Source of the DNA: Pseudolysinimonas_A sp039912695
Lineage (GTDB): Bacteria > Actinomycetota > Actinomycetes > Actinomycetales > Microbacteriaceae
Length of the DNA: 64,000 nucleotides
Assembly (NCBI RefSeq): GCF_039912695.1
Contig: NZ_JBDSPJ010000002.1
Span: 1 to 64,000 of the forward strand
Direction: 5' to 3'
Of this stretch, positions 8,195-16,430 are shown in pieces. The translations under genes and the position numbers were made by a program. The stretch's first letter is position 1. Each line of letters opens with the position of its first letter. The notes beneath the pieces were generated by a model, which did not search any database, was not told the DNA's origin, and saw only the letters and a program-made list of their open reading frames with translations.

Positions 8195-8885
8195 GAACGT
8201 AACGGCGTCTTACGGGCACGCAGAGGTGCTACACGGCATCTCGTTCGTCCTCGACGAGAACGCCGCCGCGGGCATCCTCGGGGCGAATGGCGCGGGCAAG
8301 ACCACGACCCTGCGCGCGATCAGCGGCATGGTTGCTACCACTGGCAAGATCACCTTCGACGGCAAAGACATCACCGGGATGCGTCCCGATCAGGTTGCCC
8401 GCCTGGGCATCGCGCATGTGCCGGAAGGTCGCGGCACAATCAGTGACTTGACGGTGCACGACAACCTGAAGGTCGGCGCCTACCAGCGGCACGACCGCAA
8501 GCAGATCGCGACCGACATCGAGTTCTGCCTCGACCTGTTCCCGAACCTGCGCGAGCGCATCGGCTCGAATGCGTCGGCTCTCTCCGGCGGGGAGCAGCAG
8601 ATGCTCGCGATCTCGCGCGCGATCATGGCAAAGCCGCGCGTCATCCTGCTCGATGAGGCATCACTGGGCCTTGCGCCGAGCACCGCCCAGCGGGTTTATC
8701 AGGCGATCCGTCGCCTGCGGGCTGAGTCGAGCGTCTCACTGGTGGTCGTTGAACAGAATGCGATGCTCGCCTTCTCAGTCGTCGACCACGCGATCGTGCT
8801 CGAGATCGGCACGACGTCGCTCTCCGGCACTAAGGCAGAACTCATGGGCATGGACGCGGTACGTCGCGCGTACCTGGGAGGCTGA
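8175..8885 (+). CDS. livF: branched-chain amino acid type ABC transporter ATP-binding protein LivF
   Basis: 236 residues, normal LivF length. Motifs: Walker A GANGAGKTT near residue 37, HVPEGRG (a LivF hallmark), signature LSGGEQQML, Walker B VILLDEASLGLAP and VVVEQN. Its start lies inside the end of livG, so translation is coupled. It would form the ATPase heterodimer with LivG below the LivH-LivM membrane pair. A 2-bp gap separates it from livH. Confidence 0.92.
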   Translation: MSLLELENVTASYGHAEVLHGISFVLDENAAAGILGANGAGKTTTLRAISGMVATTGKITFDGKDITGMRPDQVARLGIAHVPEGRGTISDLTVHDNLKVGAYQRHDRKQIATDIEFCLDLFPNLRERIGSNASALSGGEQQMLAISRAIMAKPRVILLDEASLGLAPSTAQRVYQAIRRLRAESSVSLVVVEQNAMLAFSVVDHAIVLEIGTTSLSGTKAELMGMDAVRRAYLGG

Positions 8886-8887
8886 GG

Positions 8888-9769
8888 ATGGCGCTCTTCA
8901 TCCAGCTCATTGTCGAGGGGCTCGCGACCGGATCCATCTACGGCGCGCTCGCGCTCGCGATCGTGCTCGTCAACCGTGCCACCGGCATGATCAACTTCGC
9001 CCAGGGTGCGATGGCGGTGCTGTCGACCTTCGTTGCGTTCGCATTGGCGCAGGCCGGCGTTCCCCTGCTCCTCGCGTTCCTCATTGCCTTCGCCTTCGCG
9101 TTCCTGTTTGGCGCAGCGGTTGAACGAGTGATCATCCGACGCTTCGAGAAGGGCGACCCCGACACCGCAGTGGTGGTCACGATCGGGTTGTTCGTGCTGA
9201 TCGGCGGCATCGCGGCGGCGTTCTTCGGGTACGAGCCGCAGCAGTTCCCGTCGCTGTTCCCGCTCGATTCGGTCAACATCCTGGGTGCTTCGGTGAGTGT
9301 GCGATCGCTCGGAATCATCATCGTGCTGGTCATCGTCATGGTGCTACTGCAGCTGCTCTTCCGCACCACCAAGCTGGGTCTCGCCATGCGGTCGGTTGCC
9401 GACAACCCGGAGTCGTCGGCGCTGTCGGGTCTTCCGGTCAGCCGACTTCTCATGATCGGCTGGGGCCTCGCGTCCCTCCTCGGGGCGATCGCGGGCGTCC
9501 TTGTTGCGCCGCAGCTATTCGTCAGCCCGGGGATGCTCGACTTCGTACTCGTCTACGCCTTGGCCGCGGCCATCCTCGGCGGTCTCGATTCGCCCGTCGG
9601 TGCCGTGGTCGCCGCGTGGATCATCGGCGTCGTCGAGAACCTCGCGGGTGCCTACGTGGACTTCATCGGCAACGACCTCAAAATCGCGGTGCCGTTCGTC
9701 GTGATGATCATCATCTTGATCGTGCGACCACAGGGACTCTTCGGGCGGAAGGTCGTGGTGCGCGTCTGA
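8888..9769 (+). CDS. livH: branched-chain amino acid type ABC transporter permease LivH
   Basis: 293 residues and strongly hydrophobic, with about eight membrane segments. The opening LIVEGLATGSIYGALALAIVLVNRATGMINFAQGAM is the conserved start of LivH permeases (G-x-I-Y-x-L-A then NFAQG). Near residues 150-185 AMRSVADNPESSALSGLPVSR contains the EAA-type loop that contacts the ATPases. Its stop overlaps the livM start (TGATG). LivH and LivM together form the pore. Confidence 0.92.
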   Translation: MALFIQLIVEGLATGSIYGALALAIVLVNRATGMINFAQGAMAVLSTFVAFALAQAGVPLLLAFLIAFAFAFLFGAAVERVIIRRFEKGDPDTAVVVTIGLFVLIGGIAAAFFGYEPQQFPSLFPLDSVNILGASVSVRSLGIIIVLVIVMVLLQLLFRTTKLGLAMRSVADNPESSALSGLPVSRLLMIGWGLASLLGAIAGVLVAPQLFVSPGMLDFVLVYALAAAILGGLDSPVGAVVAAWIIGVVENLAGAYVDFIGNDLKIAVPFVVMIIILIVRPQGLFGRKVVVRV

Positions 9770-10893
9770 TGAAGCCCAAGCCCCTCAACAGAGTCCAGAA
9801 ACTGTGGCGAACCGCTACAGCCAGCCGCTGGGTGCGGATCGCATTTACGGTCGTCGTGGCTGTCGTGCTCGCCGTCATCCCCCTTGTCTCCAGCAAGTCA
9901 ATCAACGGGCAGCTCTCGACCATGGCTGTCTACGCCGTCGCCATCCTGGGACTCAGCATCATGATGGGTTACGCGGGCCAGGTGTCGCTCGGCCAGAGCG
10001 CGTTTCTCGGTTTCGGCGCCTACATCGCCGCGTACGGCGTCAACCAAAACTGGCCGGTCCCGGTGATCTTCCTCGCGTGCCTGGCAATCCCAGCACTCGC
10101 CGGGTTGCTGGTTGCCCTCGCGGCGGCTCGCTTGCGCGGCCTCGCTCTCGCGATGGTGACGATCGCGCTTCCGATCATCGGCATCCCGCTTGCCAAGCGC
10201 TTCTCCGACTTCACGGGCGGCTCGGTCGGAACGACGGTGAGCTGGATGAAGGTCCCCGACTGGGCAGCAGGGTTCCTGGCCAACGACCAGTGGCGCTACT
10301 ACGTCGTGTTCGTGATCGCGGGACTGCTCTTCGTGATCGGTCGCAACTTGGTGAAAGGCCGGATCGGGCGCGCGTTCGCAATCCTCAAAGAGAACGAGGC
10401 GGTCGCGATCGCGATGGGGGTCTCGCCCTACCGGTACAAGGTCCTCGCGTTCACGATTGCTTCGATGTTCGGTGGCGCCGCCGGGTTCCTCTACCTGGTC
10501 GTCTACCAGTACACCTCCCCCGAGACCCTCAGCTTCCACGTCTCGATCAACATGGTCGCCTCAATGGTGATCGGTGGATCAGGCAGCATCCTCGGTGCGC
10601 TCCTCGGCGGGGTTTACTACCAGCTGGTCCCCGTGATCGCCGGCCAGATCGACCCTTCGAGCACGGCCCTGATCTCGGGCGCAATCCTGCTCCTGGTGCT
10701 GTTCCTTGTCCCCGGCGGCATCGTGTCGCTCCCCCGTCGCATCCTCCAGGTGAGCCGGCATGCTCGCCGCCGAATCGGTCGCTCCGCGACCACCCAGAAC
10801 CCTCCGGACCGGGCGCTCGCGCCCGCAGCAACGAGTCCGGAGTCCACCGAGAAGAGTGAAAGAAAGAGGCAAGGTCATGATGAACTTCCGTAA
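9769..10893 (+). CDS. livM: branched-chain amino acid type ABC transporter permease LivM
   Basis: 374 residues starting MKPKPLNRVQKLWRT. The ATG at 9769 overlaps the livH stop by one base. After a charged N-terminus and one membrane segment, IMMGYAGQVSLGQSAFLGFGAY is the LivM family block, and FAILKENEAVAIAMGVSPYRYKVLAF is the ATPase-contact loop. The C-terminal 50 residues are an Arg/Ser/Pro-rich cytoplasmic tail with little order. The tail overlaps the start of the next gene by 17 bp. Confidence 0.9.
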   Translation: MKPKPLNRVQKLWRTATASRWVRIAFTVVVAVVLAVIPLVSSKSINGQLSTMAVYAVAILGLSIMMGYAGQVSLGQSAFLGFGAYIAAYGVNQNWPVPVIFLACLAIPALAGLLVALAAARLRGLALAMVTIALPIIGIPLAKRFSDFTGGSVGTTVSWMKVPDWAAGFLANDQWRYYVVFVIAGLLFVIGRNLVKGRIGRAFAILKENEAVAIAMGVSPYRYKVLAFTIASMFGGAAGFLYLVVYQYTSPETLSFHVSINMVASMVIGGSGSILGALLGGVYYQLVPVIAGQIDPSSTALISGAILLLVLFLVPGGIVSLPRRILQVSRHARRRIGRSATTQNPPDRALAPAATSPESTEKSERKRQGHDELP

Positions 10894-12130
10894 CGCGACC
10901 CGTGTCAGCGGCGTCGTCGCCGCGGCTGCCGTCACCGTGCTGCTCATTGCGGGTTGCTCCCGCGGCGACGGCGGTAGCGGCGAGACGAACGCGCCCAGCC
11001 CCGGCATCACCGACACCACGCTGAGCCTCGGCATCAGCAGCCCGCTGACCGGCGCCACCGCTGGCCCCGGCACGTGCACCGTCGCCGGTCTGTACACCTA
11101 CCTCGAGGCGAAGAACGCCGCCGGCGGTTTCGAGTTCGGCGACGGCAAGACCCGCAAGGTCAACCTCACCTACCTCGACGATGCATACGACCCAGCGAAG
11201 GCCGTGACGAACTTCAACACCCTCGTCGATGACGGCATCTTCGCGTACGTCGGTGCCCTCGGCACTCCGACCAACGCCGCGATCATGCCGATCGCGAACG
11301 AGGGTCAGGTGCCTCAAGTGCTCCTCGTGACTGGTGCCAGCACCTTCTCGCAGGACACCACGGCCAATCCTTGGACCTTGGGTCTCCTGCCGACCTACTA
11401 CACGGAGGCACACACGTTCGGTGAGTTCCTGGTGGCGGCAGGAAAGCCGATCACTGTCGCGGTTCTCTCGCAGAACGACGACTACGGCAAGGGTTACCTG
11501 AATGGCATCACGGATGCGATCAAGGGCAGCGATGTCCAGATCGTGGCGACGGCAACCTACGAGCCGACGGACACCACCCTCGACAGCCAGGTCACTGAGC
11601 TGGCCGCGAGCGGTGCCGACGTTCTCGTCAGTGCTGTGTCGGTGACCCCGCTCCAGGTTGGTGTGCTGACGAAGGCGCAGTCGCTGGGTTGGCTCCCGCG
11701 GATCTTCCTGCCGTCGAACACCTCGACGCCGGCGACGATCCTCGCCCCCGGTAACGCCGCCGCCTACCCGGGCGTCTACACCACCTCGCTGTCGAAGGTC
11801 CCGGCTTCGCCGGCTTTCGCCTCCGACCCGGATGTCGTCGCCTACAACGCGGCATTCGCGCTCTACGGCGCGAAGATCACCACGACCTTCACGCCTCACT
11901 GCGCATGGAGCTATGCCGAGGGCGCGATCCTCGAGCAGGCCTTCTTGGGCATGAAGGAGCCCACCCGTGCCGCGTTCATGACGGCGCTGAAGTCCATCAA
12001 GGACTTCGACGCGCCGCTCCTGCTCGACGGCATCACGGTCGATACCACGCAGGCGAACACGCCGGCGATTTCGAAGCTCATCCTGGTGAAGTCCAGCGGC
12101 CCCGGCTACGGCCCGGCCGGTGACTTTTGA
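10877..12130 (+). CDS. livK: ABC transporter substrate-binding lipoprotein (Leu/Ile/Val-binding type)
   Basis: 417 residues with a lipoprotein signal: a basic start, a hydrophobic stretch and LLIAGC, giving an acylated Cys near residue 29. The mature part is a type I periplasmic-binding fold: TLSLGISSPLTG, YLDDAYDPAKAVTNFNTLV, VAVLSQNDDYGKGY and ASGADVLVSAVS match Peripla_BP_6 proteins. It captures the solute for LivHM; leucine-type, amide and urea relatives share this fold, so the substrate is open. It is last in the operon, directly before a strong hairpin at 12160-12193, whereas many relatives place it first. Confidence 0.9.
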   Translation: MMNFRNATRVSGVVAAAAVTVLLIAGCSRGDGGSGETNAPSPGITDTTLSLGISSPLTGATAGPGTCTVAGLYTYLEAKNAAGGFEFGDGKTRKVNLTYLDDAYDPAKAVTNFNTLVDDGIFAYVGALGTPTNAAIMPIANEGQVPQVLLVTGASTFSQDTTANPWTLGLLPTYYTEAHTFGEFLVAAGKPITVAVLSQNDDYGKGYLNGITDAIKGSDVQIVATATYEPTDTTLDSQVTELAASGADVLVSAVSVTPLQVGVLTKAQSLGWLPRIFLPSNTSTPATILAPGNAAAYPGVYTTSLSKVPASPAFASDPDVVAYNAAFALYGAKITTTFTPHCAWSYAEGAILEQAFLGMKEPTRAAFMTALKSIKDFDAPLLLDGITVDTTQANTPAISKLILVKSSGPGYGPAGDF

Positions 12131-12159
12131 GTCGCGGCGCTTCCGAATAAGTGAGTGAA

Positions 12160-12193
12160 CAGAACGCCCCGGGCTTCGGTCCGGGGCGTTCTG
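12160..12193 (+). terminator. rho-independent-type hairpin after the liv operon
   Basis: A perfect 13-bp stem (CAGAACGCCCCGG at 12160-12172 pairing with 12181-12193) with an 8-nt loop, 29 bp after the substrate-binding protein stop. No long T-run follows, as is usual in actinobacteria. It separates this operon from the convergent Nudix gene and may act on both strands. Confidence 0.8.
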
Positions 12194-12245
12194 TCTCACG
12201 ACGAAATCGCTGCGATTCTGGCCGCGTGAGATCCTCGCCAGAACC

Positions 12246-12710
12246 TCACGCCAGGCACGACGGCAACTGCCGCCGGATGAGGTCGATCAGCTCGGGCGGT
12301 TCGAACCGGGGTCGCTCCCCGATGAGTTCGCCGAGAGTCCACCAACGCCATCCGGTCACATCGACGCGTTCGTCATCGGTCCACTGCTCATCGGATGGGT
12401 CGAAGGCATCCACCACTGTCGTGTAAAACTGGGCGTGACCCGTGTCGTGGTCGGCGGAGTCCCAGGCGACATCGAAATCGTGCGCCCACACGGGCCCTGT
12501 GATGGTGTCGAGTCGCAGCCCGGTCTCTTCCTCGAGTTCACGTAGGGCGGCCTCGAGGTAGGTCTCGCCGGGGTCCACTCCCCCGCCCGGTGTCAGCCAC
12601 CGAGCGACACCACTCGAGTCTGGTGCAGCCGTCAAGAACAGCAGGATGCGATCGTCGCGGTCGAACAACAGCACCCGCGACGTCAGCCGATGGGCGTGAA
12701 CGTTGACCAT
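12246..12710 (-). CDS. Nudix hydrolase
   Basis: 154 residues. The Nudix box GGGVDPGETYLEAALRELEEETGL is complete (G-x5-E-x7-R-E-L-x-E-E-T-G-L; about residues 41-64), so Mg2+-dependent pyrophosphohydrolase activity is expected. The N-terminus MVNVHAHRLTSRVLLFDRDDRILLF is the usual first strand. It follows the SDR gene by 6 bp on the same strand, suggesting one transcript. The substrate (damaged nucleotide, NDP-sugar or other) cannot be read from the sequence. Confidence 0.9.
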   Translation of the reverse strand: MVNVHAHRLTSRVLLFDRDDRILLFLTAAPDSSGVARWLTPGGGVDPGETYLEAALRELEEETGLRLDTITGPVWAHDFDVAWDSADHDTGHAQFYTTVVDAFDPSDEQWTDDERVDVTGWRWWTLGELIGERPRFEPPELIDLIRRQLPSCLA

Positions 12711-12716
12711 CGAAGG

Positions 12717-13508
12717 TCAGCGGTGGGTGGAGTAGCTGAGAAACGCGCTGACGTCACCGACATAGCGGATGCGGTCGGCCGGCAGCGGGTCGACAGCGGC
12801 GTGTGCGACCTCGGCCGCAAACTCGCTCACCGAGTACAGGCGTCCGGCCTCCTCCCGCCTCGCGTCGATCGCGCCCGGACGCGCCCGGTCAAGCAGGGTT
12901 GCCGTGATGGTGCCCTCGATCATGTCTCCCGACACGACAACGAAACCGATGCCCTGGGCATCCAATTCGGGGATGCGGGCGCGCAAGGCGTCTTCGCCAG
13001 CCCGCTTGCTTTGAGCGACCTTCTCGTATTCGGGCATCGTCGGAACGGTGTGGAAGAAGTGCGCCTGGTGGCTCGTCACGAAGACGATCCGGGATCCGTC
13101 GTGCAGCAGCGGCAGCGCGGCGTTGAGAGCCCCGACCTGGGCGTCGCGGTTGAGCTGCATGGCGTAGTCCTGCGCCATCCCGCCCTCCATGCCGCCGGAA
13201 GCGTTGAGCACCAGGATGTCGAGGCCGCCCCATTGCGCACGAACCGTGTCAAACATGGCCGCGACTGAGGTCTGGTCAGTGAGGTCGCCCCCGAGCGCGA
13301 TCGCCTCTCCCCCGGCCGCCTCGATGTCGGCGATCAGTTTGAGTGCCCGTGCCTCTTTGTTGCGGTAGTTGATCGCAACTTTTGCGCCAGCCGCAGCGAG
13401 GTACTTCGCGGTGTCGGCACCGATCCCGCGGGACGACCCGGTGATCAGGGCACGCTTTCCCGACAGGGATCCGGCGGGCAGAACGGCTGGGACGGCTTCG
13501 GTACTCAC
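12717..13508 (-). CDS. short-chain dehydrogenase/reductase (SDR)
   Basis: 263 residues from the GTG at 13508 (VSTEAVPAVLPAG); the longer upstream frame is charged and low-complexity and would run through the divergent nfeD-like start. Motifs: TGSSRGIGAD (cofactor), LNASGGMEGG in place of the usual NNAG, and a catalytic Tyr in MPEYEKVAQSKRAGEDAL (Y-x(3)-AQSK; Lys spacing longer than the classical YxxxK). It is co-transcribed with the Nudix gene. The altered NNAG and YxxxK elements place it among the divergent or atypical SDRs. Confidence 0.85.
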   Translation of the reverse strand: MSTEAVPAVLPAGSLSGKRALITGSSRGIGADTAKYLAAAGAKVAINYRNKEARALKLIADIEAAGGEAIALGGDLTDQTSVAAMFDTVRAQWGGLDILVLNASGGMEGGMAQDYAMQLNRDAQVGALNAALPLLHDGSRIVFVTSHQAHFFHTVPTMPEYEKVAQSKRAGEDALRARIPELDAQGIGFVVVSGDMIEGTITATLLDRARPGAIDARREEAGRLYSVSEFAAEVAHAAVDPLPADRIRYVGDVSAFLSYSTHR

Positions 13509-13544
13509 AGTCGTCGAGACTATCCGGTCTGCTAGTTTCGAGAC

Positions 13545-14027
13545 ATGTCCGGAGATCTTCTGGTCACGTGGGCTTGGGTCCTGTGGCTTGCCCTCATTCT
13601 GGTCTTCGTGATCATCGAAGTGTTCACGCTCGATTTCACGTTCCTCATGCTCGCGGTGGGCAGCCTCGGTGGCCTCATCGCTGGGTTCCTCGCCGCCCCC
13701 TGGTGGGCTCAAATCATCATCGCGGCGGTGCTCGCGTTGCTTCTGCTGTTTGTCGTGCGGCCGTCGCTGTTGCGCGCGTTCCGCAAGGGCGGCGACCCGA
13801 CTCTCAGCAATATCGAGGCGCTCATCGGTCAGACCGGGCGAGTCGTCGTCGAGTTCGCCGATGCGCGCGGACAGGTAAAGCTCGCGAACGGCGAGACGTG
13901 GACATCCAGACTGGCTGACGGCGTGACCGGCGAGCTAGTCGAAGGAGAACGGGTCGTCGTTACGGCGATCGAGGGGTCGACCGCAGTGGTCGTCCCGGCA
14001 GGTGCCTCAAGCACCGGGAAGGGCTGA
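13545..14027 (+). CDS. NfeD-like membrane protein
   Basis: 160 residues: two or three transmembrane segments (about residues 8-30, 34-52 and 55-72) followed by a soluble OB-fold domain (about residues 85-155; EALIGQTGRVVVEFADARGQVKLANGETW and VEGERVVVTAIEGSTAVV). This is the NfeD1b layout, which normally travels with an SPFH protein. The SPFH gene begins 4 bp after its stop, so the two are expected to act together in a membrane microdomain or quality-control complex. Confidence 0.88.
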   Translation: MSGDLLVTWAWVLWLALILVFVIIEVFTLDFTFLMLAVGSLGGLIAGFLAAPWWAQIIIAAVLALLLLFVVRPSLLRAFRKGGDPTLSNIEALIGQTGRVVVEFADARGQVKLANGETWTSRLADGVTGELVEGERVVVTAIEGSTAVVVPAGASSTGKG

Positions 14028-14030
14028 CCC

Positions 14031-14948
14031 ATGACCGACGCCGCGATTTTCGGAACGGTGATCCTCTGGATCGTCATCGCGATCCTGATCATCTTCGTTT
14101 TCACCATCATCGCTCGCTCGATTCGCATCATCCCTCAGGCGTACGCCGGGATCGTTGAGCGACTGGGCAAGTACCACAAGACCCTGCTGCCCGGCCTGAA
14201 CGTGCTTGTTCCGTTCATTGACCGGTTGCGTCCGCTCGTCGACCTTCGCGAGCAGGTGGTTTCGTTCCCGCCGCAGCCCGTGATCACCGAAGACAACCTC
14301 GTCGTCTCGATCGACACCGTCGTCTTCTTCCAAGTGACCGACGCCCGTGCTGCGACGTATGAGATCGCCAACTATCTCGGTGCTGTCGAGCAGCTCACCA
14401 CGACCACTCTTCGTAACGTCGTCGGTGGCCTGAACCTCGAAGAGGCGCTGACCTCGCGCGACACCATCAACGGCAAGCTGCGCGTCGTGCTCGACGAGTC
14501 GACCGGCAAGTGGGGTATCCGTGTCGGACGCGTCGAGCTCAAGGCGATCGACCCGCCCGTCAGCATCCAGGACTCGATGGAGAAGCAGATGCGCGCCGAG
14601 CGTGACCGCCGTGCGCAGATCCTGACCGCCGAGGGTACGAAGCAGGCCGCGATTCTGCAGGCCGAAGGTTCACGGCAGGCCGCGATCCTCGAGGCGGAGG
14701 GTGGCGCCAAGGCTCAGGTGCTGCGTGCGCAGGGTGAAGCGGAAGCCATCCAGACCGTCTTCGCCGCCATCCACAAGGGCGACCCCGACCCGAAGCTACT
14801 GGCGTACCAGTACCTGCAGACCCTTCCCAAGCTCGCCGAAGGTGAATCGAACAAGCTCTGGATCATCCCGAGCGAACTCACCGAGGCGCTCAAGGGAATC
14901 GGTCAAGGGTTCTTCGCCGCACCCAAGGGCACGCCTCCGGCGAAGTAG
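14031..14948 (+). CDS. SPFH/band 7 (stomatin-like) membrane protein
   Basis: 305 residues: one N-terminal membrane anchor (about residues 10-30), then the band 7 domain beginning RIIPQAYAGIVERLGKYHKTL and continuing LREQVVSFPPQPVITEDNLVV, then an Ala/Glu-rich coiled coil (RAERDRRAQILTAEGTKQAA repeats) to about residue 240. The length and composition match bacterial stomatin/QmcA-like scaffold proteins that oligomerise at the membrane. Partner: the NfeD-like protein encoded immediately upstream. Confidence 0.92.
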   Translation: MTDAAIFGTVILWIVIAILIIFVFTIIARSIRIIPQAYAGIVERLGKYHKTLLPGLNVLVPFIDRLRPLVDLREQVVSFPPQPVITEDNLVVSIDTVVFFQVTDARAATYEIANYLGAVEQLTTTTLRNVVGGLNLEEALTSRDTINGKLRVVLDESTGKWGIRVGRVELKAIDPPVSIQDSMEKQMRAERDRRAQILTAEGTKQAAILQAEGSRQAAILEAEGGAKAQVLRAQGEAEAIQTVFAAIHKGDPDPKLLAYQYLQTLPKLAEGESNKLWIIPSELTEALKGIGQGFFAAPKGTPPAK

Positions 14949-14955
14949 CGCGCTG

Positions 14956-14997
14956 GGCGACAGAGCGAGGGCCGGGTCTGACCTTCACTCTGTCGCC
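14956..14997 (+). terminator. hairpin after the NfeD/SPFH pair
   Basis: A perfect 10-bp inverted repeat, GGCGACAGAG (14956-14965) pairing with CTCTGTCGCC (14988-14997), around a 22-nt loop, starting 7 bp after the SPFH stop. The large loop makes it a modest terminator candidate. Confidence 0.45.
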
Positions 14998-15032
14998 TAT
15001 GCCGATGCCCGTCTCGGGTTGAGGGTCACGTC

Positions 15033-15797
15033 ATGACGTTTTTCTCCCCCGCTCCGCCGCGGGTGTTGGCTCATCGCGGGCTCGCGCTTGAGGCACCAGA
15101 GAATACGCTTCTGGCGTTCGCGAAGGCTCTTGCGCTGGGCGTGACCCATCTCGAGACCGACGTTCATGGATCGTCCGACGGCGTCGCGATGGTCAGCCAC
15201 GATCCCGATCTGACTCGTCTGGTCGGCCGAAAGGTGCAGGTCGGCGACCTGACCGCCGGGGAACTTCGCAAGATCCGTTTGGGTGCAGACCAGGGATATT
15301 GCTCCTTGGCGGAAGCTCTCGACGGCTTTCCGGATGCGCGCTTCAATATCGACATCAAGGTGGATTCGGCGATCGTGCCGACGATCGCGACGATCCGTGA
15401 CCTTCGGGCGGTCGAGCGGGTGCTCATCGGGTCGTTCAGTGCGAAGCGACGTCTCGCGGTCGTGCGCGAGTTGCCCGGAGTCGCTACGTCGGTGTCGGCT
15501 CAGGGCGCGATTGCCGCGGTCGCTGCCGCACGGGCGCCAGGTGGTCACGCGGCGGTTCGGCGCATTCTGCGAGACGTTGACGCGGTGCAACTCCCCCTCT
15601 CGATCCTCGGGATGTCGACGATGACGCCACGCACGATTGCCGCCTTCCATGCGGCCGACATCGAAGTGCACGCGTGGACAATCAATCGAGAAACAGAGAT
15701 GGATCGGCTGCTCGACTTGGGCGTCGATGGCCTGGTCACCGACCGATCTGACCTCGCCATGACGGTTCTGAAGCGGCGCGAAACGGCCAGTTCCTGA
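15033..15797 (+). CDS. glycerophosphodiester phosphodiesterase family protein
   Basis: 254 residues. The GDPD core is visible: VLAHRGLALEAPENTLLAF (His and Glu-Asn of the metal and acid-base site), HLETDVHGSSDGVAMVSHDPDL (E-x-D metal ligands and catalytic HD), and near the C-terminus VHAWTINRETEMDRLLDLGVDGLVTD. There is no signal peptide, so a cytoplasmic enzyme releasing glycerol 3-phosphate from deacylated phospholipids is expected. It stands alone between the SPFH gene and rbpA. Confidence 0.92.
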   Translation: MTFFSPAPPRVLAHRGLALEAPENTLLAFAKALALGVTHLETDVHGSSDGVAMVSHDPDLTRLVGRKVQVGDLTAGELRKIRLGADQGYCSLAEALDGFPDARFNIDIKVDSAIVPTIATIRDLRAVERVLIGSFSAKRRLAVVRELPGVATSVSAQGAIAAVAAARAPGGHAAVRRILRDVDAVQLPLSILGMSTMTPRTIAAFHAADIEVHAWTINRETEMDRLLDLGVDGLVTDRSDLAMTVLKRRETASS

Positions 15798-15963
15798 GAC
15801 CACCTCGCAGACCGCTACCCATCCCCTCGGTAACGCCTGTGAAAGCACTGGGAACAGGCGCGCGGGGGCATGCGCGAGGCCAGCCTGTCGTTATACCTGT
15901 GCTGGCACAACAAACGCGAGCGCCACAGATTTCGGTTACTGGATTCAGAAAGAGGGCCACACA

Positions 15964-16344
15964 ATGGCAGAACGTAACCTCCGGGGCATGCGACTTGGAT
16001 CGCAGAGTCTTCAGAGTGAAGTAGGCGTGGAGTTCGCCTCCCGCAAAAACAGCCTCTACCGTGCCGTCGACGGCACCACCTTTGAGGTGACGTTCTCGGC
16101 CGATGCCGACGTTCCCGAGACCTGGGAGTCGCCCCGTACCGGCCAAGAGGGTCGCCTCGTCGGTGAAGATGGCGCTCTCGTGCAGACCGAGGTCATCGAA
16201 GTCAAGGCACCGCGCACCCACTGGGACATGCTGCTTGAGCGCCGTACGCGCGTCGAACTCGAAGAGCTTCTGCAGGAACGCCTGACACTTCTCCGCGCCC
16301 GTCGAGGCGTGGAAGCCAAGAGCGGCGCCCGCAAGAGCGCCTGA
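15964..16344 (+). CDS. rbpA: RNA polymerase-binding protein RbpA
   Basis: 126 residues, characteristic RbpA. The N-terminus MAERNLRGMRLGSQSLQ and the sigma-interacting C-terminus with KAPRTHWDMLLERRTRVELEELL are family hallmarks. RbpA binds the principal sigma factor and RNA polymerase and stabilises the open complex. The core barrel (about residues 25-75) has no Cys: YRAVDGTTFEVTFSADADVPETW lacks the zinc ligands of the Streptomyces protein, so this is the zinc-free form. A 166-bp leader region precedes it and a strong hairpin follows at 16361. Confidence 0.95.
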   Translation: MAERNLRGMRLGSQSLQSEVGVEFASRKNSLYRAVDGTTFEVTFSADADVPETWESPRTGQEGRLVGEDGALVQTEVIEVKAPRTHWDMLLERRTRVELEELLQERLTLLRARRGVEAKSGARKSA

Positions 16345-16360
16345 GCCCCCCAAGGCAAGA

Positions 16361-16394
16361 GAAGAACGGCGGCCCGCAGGGGTCGCCGTTCTTC
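16361..16394. terminator. bidirectional hairpin between rbpA and the SecD-like gene
   Basis: A perfect 11-bp stem (GAAGAACGGCG at 16361-16371 with CGCCGTTCTTC at 16384-16394) and a 12-nt loop. It begins 17 bp after rbpA and lies 37 bp beyond the stop of the convergent long operon, so it can serve both. Confidence 0.75.
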
Positions 16395-16430
16395 GCTGTC
16401 ATGACTCAAATGGGATGACTCAAACTCGGG

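Noticed and set aside
10547..12199. 550-codon open frame on the minus strand opposite livM and the binding-protein gene
   Set aside because: It is rich in Arg, Glu and Gly with no domain, membrane or lipoprotein logic, and lies opposite two clear family members. It reflects codon bias of the real genes.
15798..15963. Possible SigR-type promoter (GGAA...GTT) before rbpA, as known in Streptomyces
   Set aside because: A GGAAC is present, but no GTT follows at the required 18-19 bp spacing.
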